Shown here piece after piece: positions 26,085-40,288 of a stretch of 64,000 nt of DNA. The translations under genes were made by a program, and so were the position numbers. The notes under the pieces are model-generated. The model saw only the letters and a list, made by a program, of their open reading frames with translations, had not been told where the DNA came from and ran no database searches. Position 1 is the stretch's first letter; each line of letters begins with the position of its first letter. The stretch comes from Cardinalis cardinalis (taxonomy: Eukaryota; Chordata; Aves; Passeriformes; Cardinalidae), in contig JACDOX010000015.1 in the NCBI GenBank assembly GCA_014549065.1, positions 8,253,016 to 8,317,015 of the forward strand. The letters are read 5' to 3'.

Positions 26085-27233
26085 ATCCAGATGCTTTTTT
26101 GCTTTGTTTTATTTCTGCAAGTGGGAAGTGTGTTCATCATGAGGGAGTGTGTCTAGGCCAAGTTACAGCATTTGACTTCAAGTTGTCATTCCAAAAGCGA
26201 CAGCCACTTCTATGTTTTCTGTAAACAAATAGGCAGAAAACCAAGATTTTTCTGAGAAAGTCATCACAAAGGAGAAGTGGCTTAGACATTGCAGTAATCC
26301 AGGGTGGTATGTCTGCTCTTCCTGTGGAGAACTTTATAGCTTGTTTACTAAGCTGAAATCTGTCTCTCACTTTACCAAATGCTTCCCAAGATGCTGACTT
26401 TGTCTAACCGTGTCCCCTTCATTCTTCACTGTTTATTTCTCCTCCTGCCAGGATTCCAGAGCTGTTTGCATGTTTGCAATATGACTCCTCTGTAGTTTAT
26501 TTCCAAAATAGTTTTCAATCTCAGTCTTCTAAGCTAAGTGTTCACTGTCAAAGAGGGCAGGCTGTGCAAAACTTCTGCCTCACGTCCATAAACATGGAGA
26601 ATATAATTGCACCCAGATACTGGCTCAGTGCAGAGTGATGGTGCAGATATTTAAGATATTTAAGGCNCAACAGGTGACTCAGGGTCAATGGNTCAACAGC
26701 AGTGATGAGTATTGTGACCAGTGCAGTGGTAAGATAGGCNTACAAACTTGCTCTACCTGAAACCCAGAAAATACCATAAATTAGGATGATGAGATAGAAA
26801 CAAACCTCTGGAAAGGTGAGCAATGGCATGTGCTGTCTTCCAGTCACTGTTCTGCAAGGTTTTTGTGGTTGGCCTGGAGTGTGTAGTGAACAAATGCTAT
26901 TCTTATCTTAAATGCATGGCTAATGAATGGCTTAGTGAGATTTTGAGCAGATCTCAGTGTTTCTAAACCCATCTGCCCTATGTTGTTTAAGGCTGTAGGG
27001 AGAATGAAGCTACATTGGTTTACAAAGGAACTCCAGATTATTTTATGAGCTGCAGTCTTATGTTCACTATGATACTCACAAAAATTAAGGAAACCCTCTA
27101 ATTCTCATTATTTTATGCCAAGGTCAATAAGTTCTTGTGAATATTAAACACTGGATTGATTTAATTTCAGAAGTTATTATTTGCACAATGATTAAAGTGA
27201 ATGTCACTAATTTATTTAAGAATGGTTTCCAGT

Positions 27234-27254
27234 TGAGCCAGCGTGACTGGCTCA
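27234..27254. repeat. Perfect 8-bp hairpin
   Basis: TGAGCCAG and CTGGCTCA are exact reverse complements separated by CGTGA. No T run follows and vertebrate genes do not use such terminators, so it is recorded only as a structure. Confidence 0.9.
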
Positions 27255-28735
27255 CCTTTGCTCACAAACCTGGGGTGCAAAGTGACTGATGTACTAATTG
27301 CTGCTTTCTGGACANGCAGGCACACTTCAGTGTGATGGGTGCTGTGCAGTTGATTAAGGAGTGAAGACTGCTGATGACCCCAGAAACTACTGATAACACA
27401 CTTGTAAGATAAAAAAGACCTGTGGTTCCATGTGCTGATATATATCCTGTCTCTTGTGAATGCAGTCAGGACTGCCTTACTTCAGGGGAATCCAGATTTG
27501 GGAAGTGCATGACCTTGTTGCTCACAGCAGAACAAACCAGAATACAAGGGAGCAGCTGAAATAAAATGCACAGAACTGCAAACTGCAGACCTGTGAGATC
27601 AGTAAGAGGTTTTGTCTCTAAATCCTGTTCTTAGAGCAAATGTCAATTATAAAATAAAAAAATGGGCTTGTTTCTGCAGGAAATCCAAATTCCCTAATGT
27701 TTTTTCATGCAACCCCTCCAAGATATTCCAGCAAATTTGCTAACATGAAAAATTAATNAAGAGTTATGAAACTATCCAAACCAAAAAGACAAAAAGCTCT
27801 AAATTCAATTACAGGTTATCACAATCTCATGCCTGTCCTACCAAGGTAGCAAGGCCAAGTCATGTGGCAGCTGCTGAGCCACATCTGGCTTCTCTTCTCC
27901 ATCCTGACAGTGCAGGTTCTCCTTTACAACCTTTGGACTTTTCAGTGAGACACCTCAAATCTTCTGGCCTTGTAATTCAAAAAGATCTATTTCTANTTTA
28001 GCTGAGTGATGGCTTCAGCTTGCCATTCTTCTTTGTGTGTCTGGGCTTGGAAATCANCTCCTGCCACTTCCTTTCCATACCTCAGCCTCCCTAAGTACCC
28101 AGAATAATAAAGTTATGTTTGGGGTGTTCCTCTCTAAGTTTAGTGTGTGAGGGAATGATGGGACACTGCCCATGACTTGATCCTGGGCATGGGAGCAGAG
28201 NTGATGAAACCTCCAGCAGTCCATGCTTTTATTAATGATAAAATCTGCTTCCTTTCCTGAGAAAATGGATGTACTGCATGCAGTGCCCTGTTTTCTCCGT
28301 TTTCTTCCTAGCACAGCACAGTGAGTGCAGAGATGCAAGCAGTGCTCAGTCCTTAGCATTAGTCTTAAAAAGCAGTGCTGCCAACCACTCTTTTAATTTT
28401 GTCCTTCTGAAATCTTTTACTCATTTACTGCTGAGTATAAGTGGTAGTGTGTTTTTTTCCTTTCCTCCTGAAACATCGAATCAAAGCAAAACCAAAATAC
28501 TTTTCTGCAGGAAAACTGTAAGATTGAAAGCAGAAAAAGTTTGAAAGAAAAAAGAAGTAAAATTGGAGAATAAAATCTATTTAATGTTGAGTTTAATAGA
28601 ATTAAGATATTTTGCTCTAGCTGGCCCCATCAGGATGTGGCNGGTTTGCATCTGCTCAGCTCCTATGGTCCCACGCAGGAGTTGAGTTTGTGCATCTAAT
28701 TTTGCTGTTCTTTCCCTAGGTCCTTTCCTTAGCTG

Positions 28736-28761
28736 GATTATATCTCCTGTGAGATATAATC
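28736..28761. repeat. Perfect 11-bp hairpin with 4-base loop
   Basis: GATTATATCTC (28736-28746) and GAGATATAATC (28751-28761) are exact reverse complements around the loop CTGT. This is one of the strongest short inverted repeats I found in the window. Confidence 0.95.
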
Positions 28762-30800
28762 ACAATATATAGCACAAAGAACATTTGCCAGATATGAGTT
28801 TGTAGGAATCCCATGATTACTATAAAAGGTGGGGGTTAGAGTTGGGCTGGGCACTCTCTTGTCAGGATTAATCCTGAGGCTCTGATATTGCAACTCCCAG
28901 AAGGCACTTAGGTGGATGTATCTCCAGATAAACTTGAAAAAGAAAAACATTTTATTTATTTTGGGAGTGTAGGGGTGTATTATTTTCACTCTATAAAAAT
29001 TTTTTGGGGTTCTTGTCCCATTTTATCTAAAAATAAAATAAAACTAAAAAATGTTAATCTGTTACCCACTAGTAATCATAGTTAATATGTAAAAATCTGA
29101 GATTACTGCTTCAGGTCACAAACTTGATTTTAATTAGCATTCCATTTATTAAAATATTTTTCCTAAGGTATCTCTTTCCATGTAGAGATATTGTAAAGAA
29201 TGAGGAAGAGAATTCTCAAAGCACTGATTAGCAGGTAATGTCAAATCATAATTCTGGCANGGCTTACTAAAACTGGAATCAAGGGTCTATTTGGATTTTC
29301 CCTATGCATTTTCCCCATTTATTTCCTGGTGGTAAAGCTTGGCATGTATAGTTGCAGCTTGGGAGCAATGATGTNCCAGATATTGTTTGGATTTTTTTGT
29401 GATCTTTTGCAGCTATATGACTAAGCAGCACTACTACTGCTGCCTTTGGGCTTTTGTAAGCTTTCTGGCAGTCCTGTGGCAAAACAATTGTGGGTAAGGT
29501 TTTTTTTTTGCCTTTTTTAAATCAGATTGTAGGATAGTGATGTTACAATGNTGGTAAAGCCTGGGCTGCTGGTTCCACACCACACTGCTGTATCTGGCTC
29601 CTTTGGCTCCCTGGTTCTCACATCCTCCACTCTCACAGGCTGCCTGAGATGAAGCAGGCTCCAGGCAGCTGCATCTTGCCTTTGTGGCTGCAATCTAGAG
29701 CTGCAAGTCCTCTATTTAGGGACTTTCACNTGTGACTGGGATGGTGCCTTCCACAGCTTGGGTAGCCTCACTGTCTCTAGATGCTCCAGCAGAGAAAGCA
29801 CATTTTCTAGACAGGAATTTGGGTTGCAGCTGAGACACTGATAAATATTGAAACAGGCTTTACAAAGGCTCTGATACCAGTCTTTCTGTACAGCATAAGA
29901 AATAACCTGTCTGTATTTTGGTTGCCCAATTTAGCTGTTTCTGTGTTAACTCCCTGAAGCATGTGAGCAATATGCTGGAGATCAGGCAGGACTGGGCTGA
30001 GATGGTCAAGCTCCATTCTGGTGTGCTGTGATGTGTGGACTTGAGGCTGGTTACAGCATTAAGAGGTCTGCATCTATTATCCAGTATAGATGTTCTTGCA
30101 GAGCTCAGAGGAACAAGCTGAGTAAGTTTTCCTGCCTCAGGTTTTGGTGGTTTTTGTTATTCAGTCTGTTGGGGTTTGTGTCAGAGTCTCTGCAACAGTC
30201 TGGTTATGACAAGGTTTCTTCAAGTTTTGGAGTCTGTCCCTGAACTGTGAATCTAAATTCACTGAAAGATTCCCTGTTATATGTTCCTTTTTGCTTTCTT
30301 GAGTTATGTGANGAGGATGATAAGGCACTGAAGATTCCCAGCAGACCTGCATTGTTGCCTTGCAATGAAGTGCAGTCCAGAGTCCTGGTGNGCTGGATGG
30401 CAACTGCCTTATTTCCCTGTAAGCTTTCCAACTCAGCTCACCATCCTCAACAGCTAACACACCTCCTTTGTTAGCCTTGCCTCAGATGCTAGAGGCTTCC
30501 TAGTCATCTCNTGGGGGGTTTATCTCAATATGGAAGCACAAAATGTATTTGAAATGGAAAAAGAAGTTTCTAAAGCAGTTGGTAGTCTAACACAAGCCAG
30601 GGGGGAGAAGGAGAGACAATCCCTGTGAGCAGCCATAAGGCTTAGACATACAGACAGACATAGACAGATTTACCACATTGGCACTAATGCTTTCAATCTT
30701 TTTACAAAAAGAAAATATTGCCAAGATGCTAATGTATACACATGGTAGCAATATGTTCATGAGGAATTGCAGTTGAGTTAATTACTGAGCTAGGCTGTGT

Positions 30801-30840
30801 GGACTGTGTGTTACACAGATGGACTGTATGATACACAGGC
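30801..30840. repeat. 20-bp tandem duplication, diverged
   Basis: GGACTGTGTGTTACACAGAT is followed directly by GGACTGTATGATACACAGGC, 16 of 20 bases alike. Confidence 0.85.
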
Positions 30841-31275
30841 ACTTTTTAAGCATGCAGATTCCTACTGAAGTGGCACAGCTTAATGACTCACTTGGATTTA
30901 AGCTGCTACAACCTATTGTTCCAATAATCCAGGATTTAAGCATGCTGTAATTGTATGTATCACGCATGAAAGAGCAATTTGTAGCTGTGGAAAGTTTAAC
31001 ACTGCTCCTAGCTACTTGGCTTTCTGTTTTCTTTGCACTCCAGAGCCAAAGTTTGAGTCTCAGCTGTGTTTGTGGCACACAAAGGCTGATTCCTTTCCTT
31101 CTCTTGCTATTGCAAACTAGAAGTAACTCAGCTGAAGAACAGGAAAGGGGAGCAGCTTGGGTCTCTTCAGCAACAAGATACTGCCTGTCAGCGGGGTCTG
31201 CTCTATGTCTTGCACTGCAGGTTGCCACACATGAGCCTTTGCTTGTTTTTATTCTGTCATAGAATGATTTGGGAT

Positions 31276-34200
31276 AATAGGCAGACCCCATCTGTTCCCG
31301 TTTTAGGATGCTTTGCTTTCTTTTTCAAAATCTACCCATAAATAAACACACAGAGAAAAATACTGGGCCGTGAAGCACACACCATGAGGTTAGCACAGAA
31401 GGTCCTGCTTCATGTCTACCAGCACTGACATGCTCAGCTCTTGCAGCACACATCACACCTGACATCCAGCATCACCTATGCAGCTCCTCCAGGCCTAAAT
31501 TTGAGTGTTACTGGAACAGGCTGGGTGAATGGCAAATTAACCTTCTCCAGCACCTGCTCACTTCCTCCCAGGTTATGTCAGGGCCTCCCNGTTGCTGCAC
31601 TCCTTTGCTGTGCCATGTTCATCCTGAACCTGATCTGTGTGGGTTGTGCATGGACTACAGGTGATGGGTGGGATGAGAGGTTGTGTTGTGTCTTCTGGCA
31701 CACATGCAGTTGGGAAAGTGGAGTTGCTTTCACAGTGCTGAAAGGAAGACAGCTTCATCCTCATTTTTGTCAGTGCTAGAGAGGGGAGGGACTTTCAAGG
31801 GGACAGTCTGCTGTGGTGCAGCTGTCATTGAGAAAGGTTTTGGCAAGGCAGGAGCACAAAGCACAACTCAGGAGGTATTTACAGCTGCCTTCATGCCTGT
31901 AGCATATCCTTTACTCCACCATGAATTCTGCCCTGTGGCATTTCCTGTGGGTTTTCCTTATCCTGAGGTGCAGCTGATTATTCCACAGGAGCTGTCTGAC
32001 ACTGCTGCTGTCACAGGCAGACCTCTTGTATCAGATTGAATTCCCTGCAAGCAGCGTGGGATGGAAGGCTGTGAACCCAGCCCGGTGTGAGTGATTGTAC
32101 ACTGGTAGTACCTAATTCTTACAGCATTAAGGTAATTAGGAAACATGAGACTTCACAAAAATAGACAGCTCCTTNTACTGAGAGTATCAAAGGCGTTTCT
32201 GCTCCCATGTCAATTTGAGCAGCGCTCTTGGCTACTCCATTACTGTAATCAGCTTNGCTAAATTTGTTTTGCATGTCCNATGTTAATGAATGACTGCTTG
32301 CTANTCTTTTAGGTTGAAATCCCCTGCAACTGCATAATTAGGGAAGTTANCAGAAGTTGTGAGGTAGAGGGGGAGCAAGGATTTGAAATCTGCATTCAGN
32401 GTGTGGGGCTGCTAAGGAACACCCCGGTGAGTGTCACTTTGGGATAGTGCAAGAGCTGCATGTCCATTGCATCCAGGTCTGAAGATTTGCCCAAGTTATG
32501 GATTATGGCCTCATTAAACCTTTGAAATGGTTCCTTTCTGTTTTGGGTAAGCACTGGAGATATAATGGTTGTATATTATGGTGGCAATCATTCCTCTCTC
32601 CTTTCTCTCTTCCCAGGATGGGNCTTAGAGTGCATAGGGCTTCTGCTGTCATCACTTCTGGGCCTTTCCCAATTGTGGTAAAATGAAGAAACAATGGAAA
32701 AGTGAAGTCTCTGTTTAGAAACTCACTTCATCTGGATTGAGACTGTTCATACAAGATGGAATTGGAGGCAGGCCTTTTTTTTTTAGATGCTTTTCTAGTT
32801 GATCCAATTTATAATCTGTCCCTNCAAACATGCCATTTCTAATGGGTTCCATATGCCTCTAAGCCTTCCTGTTATTTCCTCCTTCAAGGATTGCTCTGTT
32901 CAGCAAGAAGTCTGCCACTCTGCATCTTGTCTAAGGGCGTTTTTTTTAAACCCAAACAAAAACTGGAAGTGGGCCTATGGTTGGATGCCACACTTACAGT
33001 CATTCTTCACAGCTACCCTTGACCTCTGTTCTGATGCTGCTCATGGCAGCACAGAGTCTGTTTAAGACACATATGCTAATGCAAACAAGGGAGTTTGAGG
33101 TGTTTTGGCAGTCTAAAGTAGCCACAGTAATAGAGACAGTATGAGAAGTTCAAGGTGCCTACTTGCTGGTACTACTATACTACTTATAATTTTCCTCATC
33201 TATAATTAATTTTTTTTTCTTACATGGAGTCTCTCAACTGCTGTCATACTGAATTATTTCACCCTGGTTCCAGAGAATGGTTCTGTAANTACTCCTCTCA
33301 GCCACTTTTTATGGTTTATGGGCATGGAAAAGCTTTGAAAGCTCATTGCTACTTTACTGCCCACACATTTTCCCATCTATTCCCTATTTTTCTGCTGCCT
33401 CCTCCTCCCTGTATTAATCCTCCATTAGCATCATAAGGCACTGATGAAGGATGCCAAGGTCACTCCTGTGCCAGTAAGCTTTTGCAGCTATGGATAGCTA
33501 CATATTAATGTTAACTTAGATGCCAGTTTTGGTTTTCTGTAAGAGGAGATTAACATGAAAAAAATCAAAGCATTGCCAGCTGAGTTCCTGGAATCCCTAT
33601 AAATTGCTACTGAAATGAGAGAATTCTGTGAAGCCAAACACCCTGGCCAAGACTAAAGTCCTCTCCCTTCTGTGCCATTTTCAGTGTCTAACCAAAAATG
33701 TTTCTCTAGCTAACAAGCTGCTAAATTTCAAATTGATGCAACTGGAGTTTTAGGTAGATTGATAAGATGGAAGAAGTGAGGANGTGAACTGCCTCTGGTA
33801 ATGTCTTTCCATCTTATGTGATCTTAGTTCTTTCACCTGATACTGTTTAAAAGAATCACCTCTACTTAAGGCACCTGTGTAGGCTTATGATGGGAAAAAA
33901 ACCTGTATGTTGGCATATGAATTACTATTTTAAATTTGTGTTAAACGAGATGTTACAGCTTTTAAAGTGACATGCTAGGCATTTTACAAATTGCAAAAGG
34001 GGGTCCCTGGCAACATAGACTTTATGATCCAGACAGACAAGACAGAACAAACACAGGAGAAGGTAAATGTCACCTTTACTTTTTGTCTGTGGAAATTGAA
34101 ACCCTGAGAGAGAGTTTCTTTAAGGTCAGATGCAGCCTCAGTGAGAGCTGCATGGGTTGAATCCCCATTTCCCAGGCACTGGGACAANACCTAATTCATT

Positions 34201-35947
34201 AGACAAGCAACTCTCTTAAAATACTCTGAGTTGCTCAAATCCCNCACAGAAAGTAGAAGTTTGAAGAGGAGTTGACTTTTTTTTTGAGCGACTTGCAAAC
34301 TAAGAACAAGAGATCTATTAAAAAACTGTTAAGAAAATTAAGTTAGTCTCCTGAGGAGGATAGTTTTTAGTCAACATAGAGCAATCTTGATTGGTTTCAG
34401 TGGACCCAGTTCTTTACTGTGTTTGCAGTTTGTACATTCTGAGATAACTAGGTTGTACAAGACCTTTGCTGTCTAGAGCTGGGTAGACTTGCTCTCCATG
34501 AAATTCCAATGTCTAGCAGCTGGGACATTAATAAAAAATGGAAGAAATACAATTTTGCCCTTTTAAAGAAAGCCCANTTTCCCCTGCAAACACAAGTATA
34601 TTAGCATAAGATGTGATTTCATTTGGCTGAAGCATGAAAATGGGAATCTAAGCTTCTATGAGCTACCTGCCAAAGTACTTATTCCCAGGCACATAGAATG
34701 TGAGCCTGTCACTTTTCTTTGACTGATTTTTACTCAAAGGGGACAGTAAAAGAGCTTAATTCTATACCTTGCTGCATTAACAGTAGTTAGNTTGTCCAGA
34801 CCAGAGAATTATCCANCTCCTGTGAANCAGGGGGGAGGGGAACAATTCTTGTTAGAGGTCTCCAGAGATTCATATTGATAAATTCCCTCTAAAAGATATT
34901 TTATATCACCAAGAATAGGTCAGGATCAACAAATGACAAATTAGTACTGGAATATAACGTGTTAAATCTTGTGTAGCCATCACTGACTAATGAGGACTGA
35001 CCTTTGCAGCAATACATACAGTCAGTTTATTAAAGCAGGGACAGAGCAATCTCTAGGCCTTTGGTCAATCTAGGTTGCTTGGGGCTGAGGAATTTCCATT
35101 TAAAATATCTCTTCAGGTGATAAAAGACTGATTCAATAGAGATCGGCTAATAAAGAAAGTGCTGGAAGCTACTATTAAATTCTAGCTTCTGTCAGCTTAA
35201 CAGTGAAAACTTTTAATGAGGAAACCATTAAAGTTGACCTAATGAATCAGAAATGCTTTTCCTTGCTGGCTAATTATAGAGTGCCTGGAATATCTTTCNA
35301 CATATATAATTTAGAAAATACAGATCTATTGAGTCCCCCTGCTCTCAAAGAAAACCTGTTGCATAGCAGAAACCTGGAAATGCTCATCTGGGAGGAGGCA
35401 GGGTTTGACCTGGATTCACTGANGAAATCTCTGGGGTCAGGTGGGCTGGACGCAGAGGACATTGTATTAAATTAGTGGTTGATATGCAAAAATATTGCTT
35501 TGTATAAAACACTGTGGTTGTGGAGGAACNCAACAGGACACATGACGAATAAGAATTATTGCTGCATCCATCAGGTCTGTAAAAGAGCATTATGGTAATG
35601 TCCTAGTCAGTAAAGTAGAAGATANAGCAAGTTATTGTGTTTACAAGTCAAATGTGGTGTGAAACATCAAATGATGTCACTGGAGATGATGTTTGCTGTT
35701 GCCTTAAAGGCTTTTTTCTATTAGCAATATATTCTGGTAGCAGCATGATGGTTTTTTGTGCCTTAGGGAAAATTCATCAGTACTAGAGTAACATTCAGAA
35801 GTCCAAGCCTGGATGAGACTGAGCTCCTAAGAACCCAGCTAAGAAACAGTTTCCACTAGTGCTGTTACTTCTCAGCTTCCTTTCCACAAAATCTTAATAT
35901 GTAAATAGACAGGATAGATAAAAGAAGGGCTTAGTTTTTGTTTGGCA
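31276..35947. other. Gene-free DNA
   Basis: No gene is supported. Open frames in 31.4-32.1 kb on both strands overlap one another and have no domain. A run of N bases at shorter spacing occurs around 32175-32400. I see no repeat family. Confidence 0.55.
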
Positions 35948-36025
35948 GACATGAAGCACAGAGAAATCAAATCATAGTTGCAATGGAAATTTGCATTGAG
36001 CTAGAAACAGAACTCAGACTTTTAA
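35948..36025 (-). mobile_element. Possible MIR SINE remnant
   Basis: CATGAAGCACAGAGAAATCA followed 30 bases later by GAGCTAGAAACAGAACTCAG resembles the reverse complement of the MIR core (TGAGGCACAGAGAGGTTAAG ... AGCTAGTAAGTGGCAGAG). Spacing is close but the middle is poorly matched, so chance similarity is possible. Confidence 0.35.
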
Positions 36026-37036
36026 ATCTTAATTTGGAAATTANACTGCTGTCCCAGCCTGCATGTGGTGGGTGATTTATCATTTTTGTAATCCATTTTC
36101 ATTTTCTGAAGTAACACTCTGCATTACTAGGTCCAGTATGGGTTTTCCCCTTAGTTTCCTANTTTACAGAACTCTGACATATATAAAACATTTCTTTCTG
36201 GGATATTCAAGGCCTCAAGGAACCTTGATAGACAAATATAAAATGTGGTTCATGGTAAAAATCACAACCCAGTTTACAGAAGTTGGCAGTTTGAGAGAAA
36301 ACCCAGATGTGCAACACACTGTAAATAAAGACCCCTGTGTCTGACTCTCATTATCCAGCTTCTTCCCCCAGTGATTAAGAAGCAAAACCTTAGGTTAAAA
36401 AGTGAAAGGTGCACAAGCTGGGGATACAAACNGAGTGAGATGAGGTGGAAAGGGCAGTTTTAAATTGTGGCTAAATATATGAACAGTTTAGAACAAAAGC
36501 TTTCTGTTTCCAATGCATTGACCTATTTGGATTTGAAGGGTTTGAAGCCTTTATTTAAGACAGTAAAATATAAAGTAACTTCTTGCTTGGCTTCTCCTAT
36601 CAAGCCAGCTAAACTGAGCAATGCTGCCATACGTTCCAATGAGCTCCTGATGTGGTGAGTGGGCTGGGGTAAGGGCTTAACTCTGGTGAGTTCTTTAGAG
36701 TAACTAAATTTTCAGTAGGAGTGGTATTATACCATGCACTGATTGCCTGTTGGCTGTGCCAGATTTCCTNGGGGCCTGCTGGTTTCCAGGCAGTGAGCAT
36801 TTGTGCATCTTTAGCCAGGCCTTGGTTGTCTTTGCAGGGCTGGCATTTCTAAGCCAGTTTCCCTTTCATAAACCCAGCCTGCAAACACTTGGACTTGTTG
36901 CTGCTGATGCTAAACTGCCACGAGGGAGATGATGAACCTCATTAAGACCAGACCTTTCTTAAAGATCTGCGTAAAGCCAGCAGCACTGCAGCCTCTCCCC
37001 TGCTCTGGCAGCTGCTTAGATCCAAGGAACTCCAGC

Positions 37037-37044
37037 TGACGTCA
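37037..37044. promoter_or_regulatory. Full palindromic CRE site
   Basis: TGACGTCA is the complete CREB/ATF palindrome. The core CpG is kept although CpG is rare around it, and the site lies in a locally GC-rich stretch. There is no CpG island or evident start site, so function is inferred only from the motif. Confidence 0.35.
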
Positions 37045-40000
37045 TTCCTTGATATCTGTGGCCTCCAGACTAGGGTGACAGGCTGCTCTGCTGTGCTGGG
37101 CACACATGGAATGTGGCCCAGGCTGCCAGGAGGGGTGGGAAGTGGAGCTTACTGTCTGTCTTGCTTCCTGTATGTGAGACTTGAGAGGCCAGGCTCCATG
37201 CCAGCCTCCTGGAGACCCNGCAGCCAGCACAGTCCATGATGGAGGGTGACTTTTTGTATATATGTCCTNTTTATATTAAAGTAGGAGCTAGTCTGACTGA
37301 GGTGGCCATCATGTGTCTCTTACTCTTTTGCTCCTTGCCATTGTAGTGCTAAAGATCCATCTGTCCTTAATTTCTTAATATTCTCTTCATGTCTGAAGTG
37401 CCACGTATCCCATACAAATAAATTTCCTTGATCCACTTTAGAATTTGAATGATTTGAACTTGGGACGTTCTTCTTTTGTTCTTCTGCATTTNGAACATCG
37501 AGGATTATGTGTGCCCTGAGTTTCTTTGTTAAGAACTTTCTTTCCTAATTGCCTAACTCTGTATTATTAGCTCTAAATGTCACAAGGATTCACAGTAGTT
37601 TCCCAGAATTTTTCCTGTGGGGTTACACTCTGAGGCTAATCTGCAGTGCACTGTCTTAGAAGCAACTTCTCTCTAGTCTTTCTGTGTGTTAGAATTTCAA
37701 GTGAATGCATAATAGCACGTAGAACTATTAAGAAGATTTATGGTTCTGTGTATTTAACATCCCAGAATTTTGCACTGGGCCTTCTGGTACTGTTTATTTA
37801 CTTAGGGCTGGTTTTAGACTGTAGGCATTAATAATTTTATGACTGAGTGTTCCTAACAGATGGCTTTATGGGCTGTAACAGCCACCAAAGAGCAGTGCCA
37901 GGGAGCAAAATGAAACCATATATAATACAAACAGTTGTGTGCAGGCTTGCTGTAGGTCACAGAAATACCTCATTTATTCAGTATCCTTCTGTAAAGGAGG
38001 ACTAGAAACACCAGCTAAGAATAGAGCCAAACGGACTCGCTCTGGATAATATTANTGGTACATTATTGGGGCTTGGAGAAGTGTGTAATTGGTACCACTC
38101 AGAGGCCCTCTTTCCTCCCCTCCTCCCTTTTTGAGCGTCTCACTAGACAGGCCTATAGATTCATGGCTTGTTACNAGTTCCTGTGTGTTTGAGGACACTN
38201 TGTGGTTTGTCACCCCTGAAAANAGAGTCCCTTGTTGACTTTCTGTGGCCTGTGCAAAGAGAAGGGAGGATGTGCCATGGAGAGAGTCTGACCTGTTTGT
38301 TGTGGAGTCACAGGGGACAGTGGTACCAGCCTGCTCCTCTGAGCCCTGCAAATCTGCAGGCCCTGCCTTGGNACCTGGGAGGAAGTTATTTCTCATTTCT
38401 CTTCCCTGGTAATACTCTCCTGGATGCTGGGAAGGAATCCAAGTCTGTAGGCCAGTGAAGGCTGAGTGAGACACAGATTCACCAACCCCTTTGGATAATT
38501 ATTTTGAAAGAAATCTCGTGTGTGTTGACATGAAAGAAGTTTATGTATATCAGCATGAAAGAGGCACATTATAGACCTGTAATCTAGAAGCTCTTTTGGG
38601 TGCATGCCCAACTTTTCTGGTGGAACTCAAGTGTCTTGTGACTCATTGGCAGCCTCTGATACTCCACATCAGGGACTTATCTTTGATNCCACAGAAGTAG
38701 TGCCAAGGCTTACCTTATCTTGACAAGACTGCATTGCATTCAGCTGCATCTCAATAACTTACAGAAATTACAGATAGCTCTTGCATAAATGGAGATGTAA
38801 CAACTTGTAGCATGATTAGGGGATCTCAGACTATAGCCTACTCTTTTAATTACTGCAGAGACCACAGGAGGAAGAAAAAAGAAACCACTGAGTCTCCTAG
38901 ATAACTTTACTGGCTTAGTAGTCTTGGCAGGAATTTATTATGTGTTTGTGTTTCTCAAAATACCACAGGCAATACCACAGAGAGGAAGAGAAGGAAAGCA
39001 AAGAAAGTAAGTGTTGTGTGATTCCTTAAGGTTTTACTTTGCTGAGGTGGTCTGTAAGCAATACAATAAGGATGAATTGCAGTAAAGACGCAGCAGCATC
39101 ATCTTCATGACTTGTTCCATGATTAAGAAAAAAAATGAAGGCCAATTGTGGCAATGATNCAATGAACAGTAAAACTTCTAGTAAAACTGGTGGTAAACTT
39201 TACAGTTATCCAATTGCACAACCTTGGGGAAAAAAAATCATGGCTCTTTTTAATCATTTGGGATCACCTTGGTCCAAAGGAGCTTCAACTCACTGAGGAG
39301 TTCTTATGGACCAGAGCACCTGTGTAAATTCACTGTAAGTGAGTAAATTCACTCCCCTTCTTTCATATATATGGCATGAGAGGGATAGAGAAGTCTGATG
39401 GTGTAGTTCAAAATGCTATATGTTTATAATAACTTGACTTGCTCTTATACTGCATGAGCAAATATTTGAAGAAAAAAGGTAAAAATTCTTTCTTTTTTTT
39501 TTCCTTTAAAGGGGAGTAAAATAAATCTGAGCACTGAGATTAAGCCTTAGTAGTACATATCACTATGTATAGGAATGTAAAAGTAAGAAAACTCTTAATA
39601 ATCTGGCATCAATACAGGGGCTAAATTTAGCTTTTCATGTTTCACTGTAAGCCATATTGTCACTGGAGTCTGATTGTTCTGCCTTTATCTGGTGTCTTGA
39701 CCTCTTCTGAACCATTATAGCTTTCCTTAGCAGTAGCATGGTTTAAAAATGTCAGTCATTATGAATTAGGTTCAAAAGGGTTCCTGGATGGCAGGTCTGC
39801 AGTGCCACCTCTGAAATGTTGAGTGATGACTACATCAGAAGGCTGGAGACTGATTTCTGTGCAGATGTCAGCAGGAGCCCAGCCACAGCCTTTGGGCAGG
39901 ATTTGAGAGGCTGGTACGCTTGACATCCTGTGCTCTTAGGCTTGCTCAGGACCAGAAGAANTGTTAGCAGCTCTGTTTACTCTATGCAAGTCACACTGCC

Positions 40001-40288
40001 CAGGTGTGGTCCTAGAGAAACTAATCCTCAAAATACTTGTNTGGAGATGCTGAATGCACCAAATGTAAGGAGATTCTGGTGATGATGGGTATTCAGGTGC
40101 AGGCTTGCCATGTGTGAAAGTATTCTGTGATGGTGAAAACCAGGATGTGGGAGTGTTATTGGTCCCTTAGGCTGGCAAGGGAAGCCCATTAGTGGCAAAT
40201 CCATGGAGCAGTTTCTCCTAAAAAACATGCTCTGAGTGTTCTGGTAACCATGATATGATCTTTGTGCAAAGAAGGATCCTGCACAGGC

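Larger units (their letters stand above)
25391..31254. other. Gene-free DNA
   Basis: No gene is supported. Two short perfect hairpins and one duplication are listed separately. The rest, including the more GC-rich stretch at 29560-29790, shows no exon, RNA or repeat family I recognise. Confidence 0.55.

Noticed and set aside
30782..31291. Longest open frame, 169 codons on the minus strand
   Set aside because: About one frame of this length is expected by chance in 64 kb of such composition. It has no recognised domain, overlaps a 103-codon plus frame, and crosses a possible CR1 stub.
38052..38474. 140-codon minus-strand open frame containing several N
   Set aside because: Overlaps a plus-strand frame at 38168-38458; neither resembles a known protein, and unresolved codons may hide stops.
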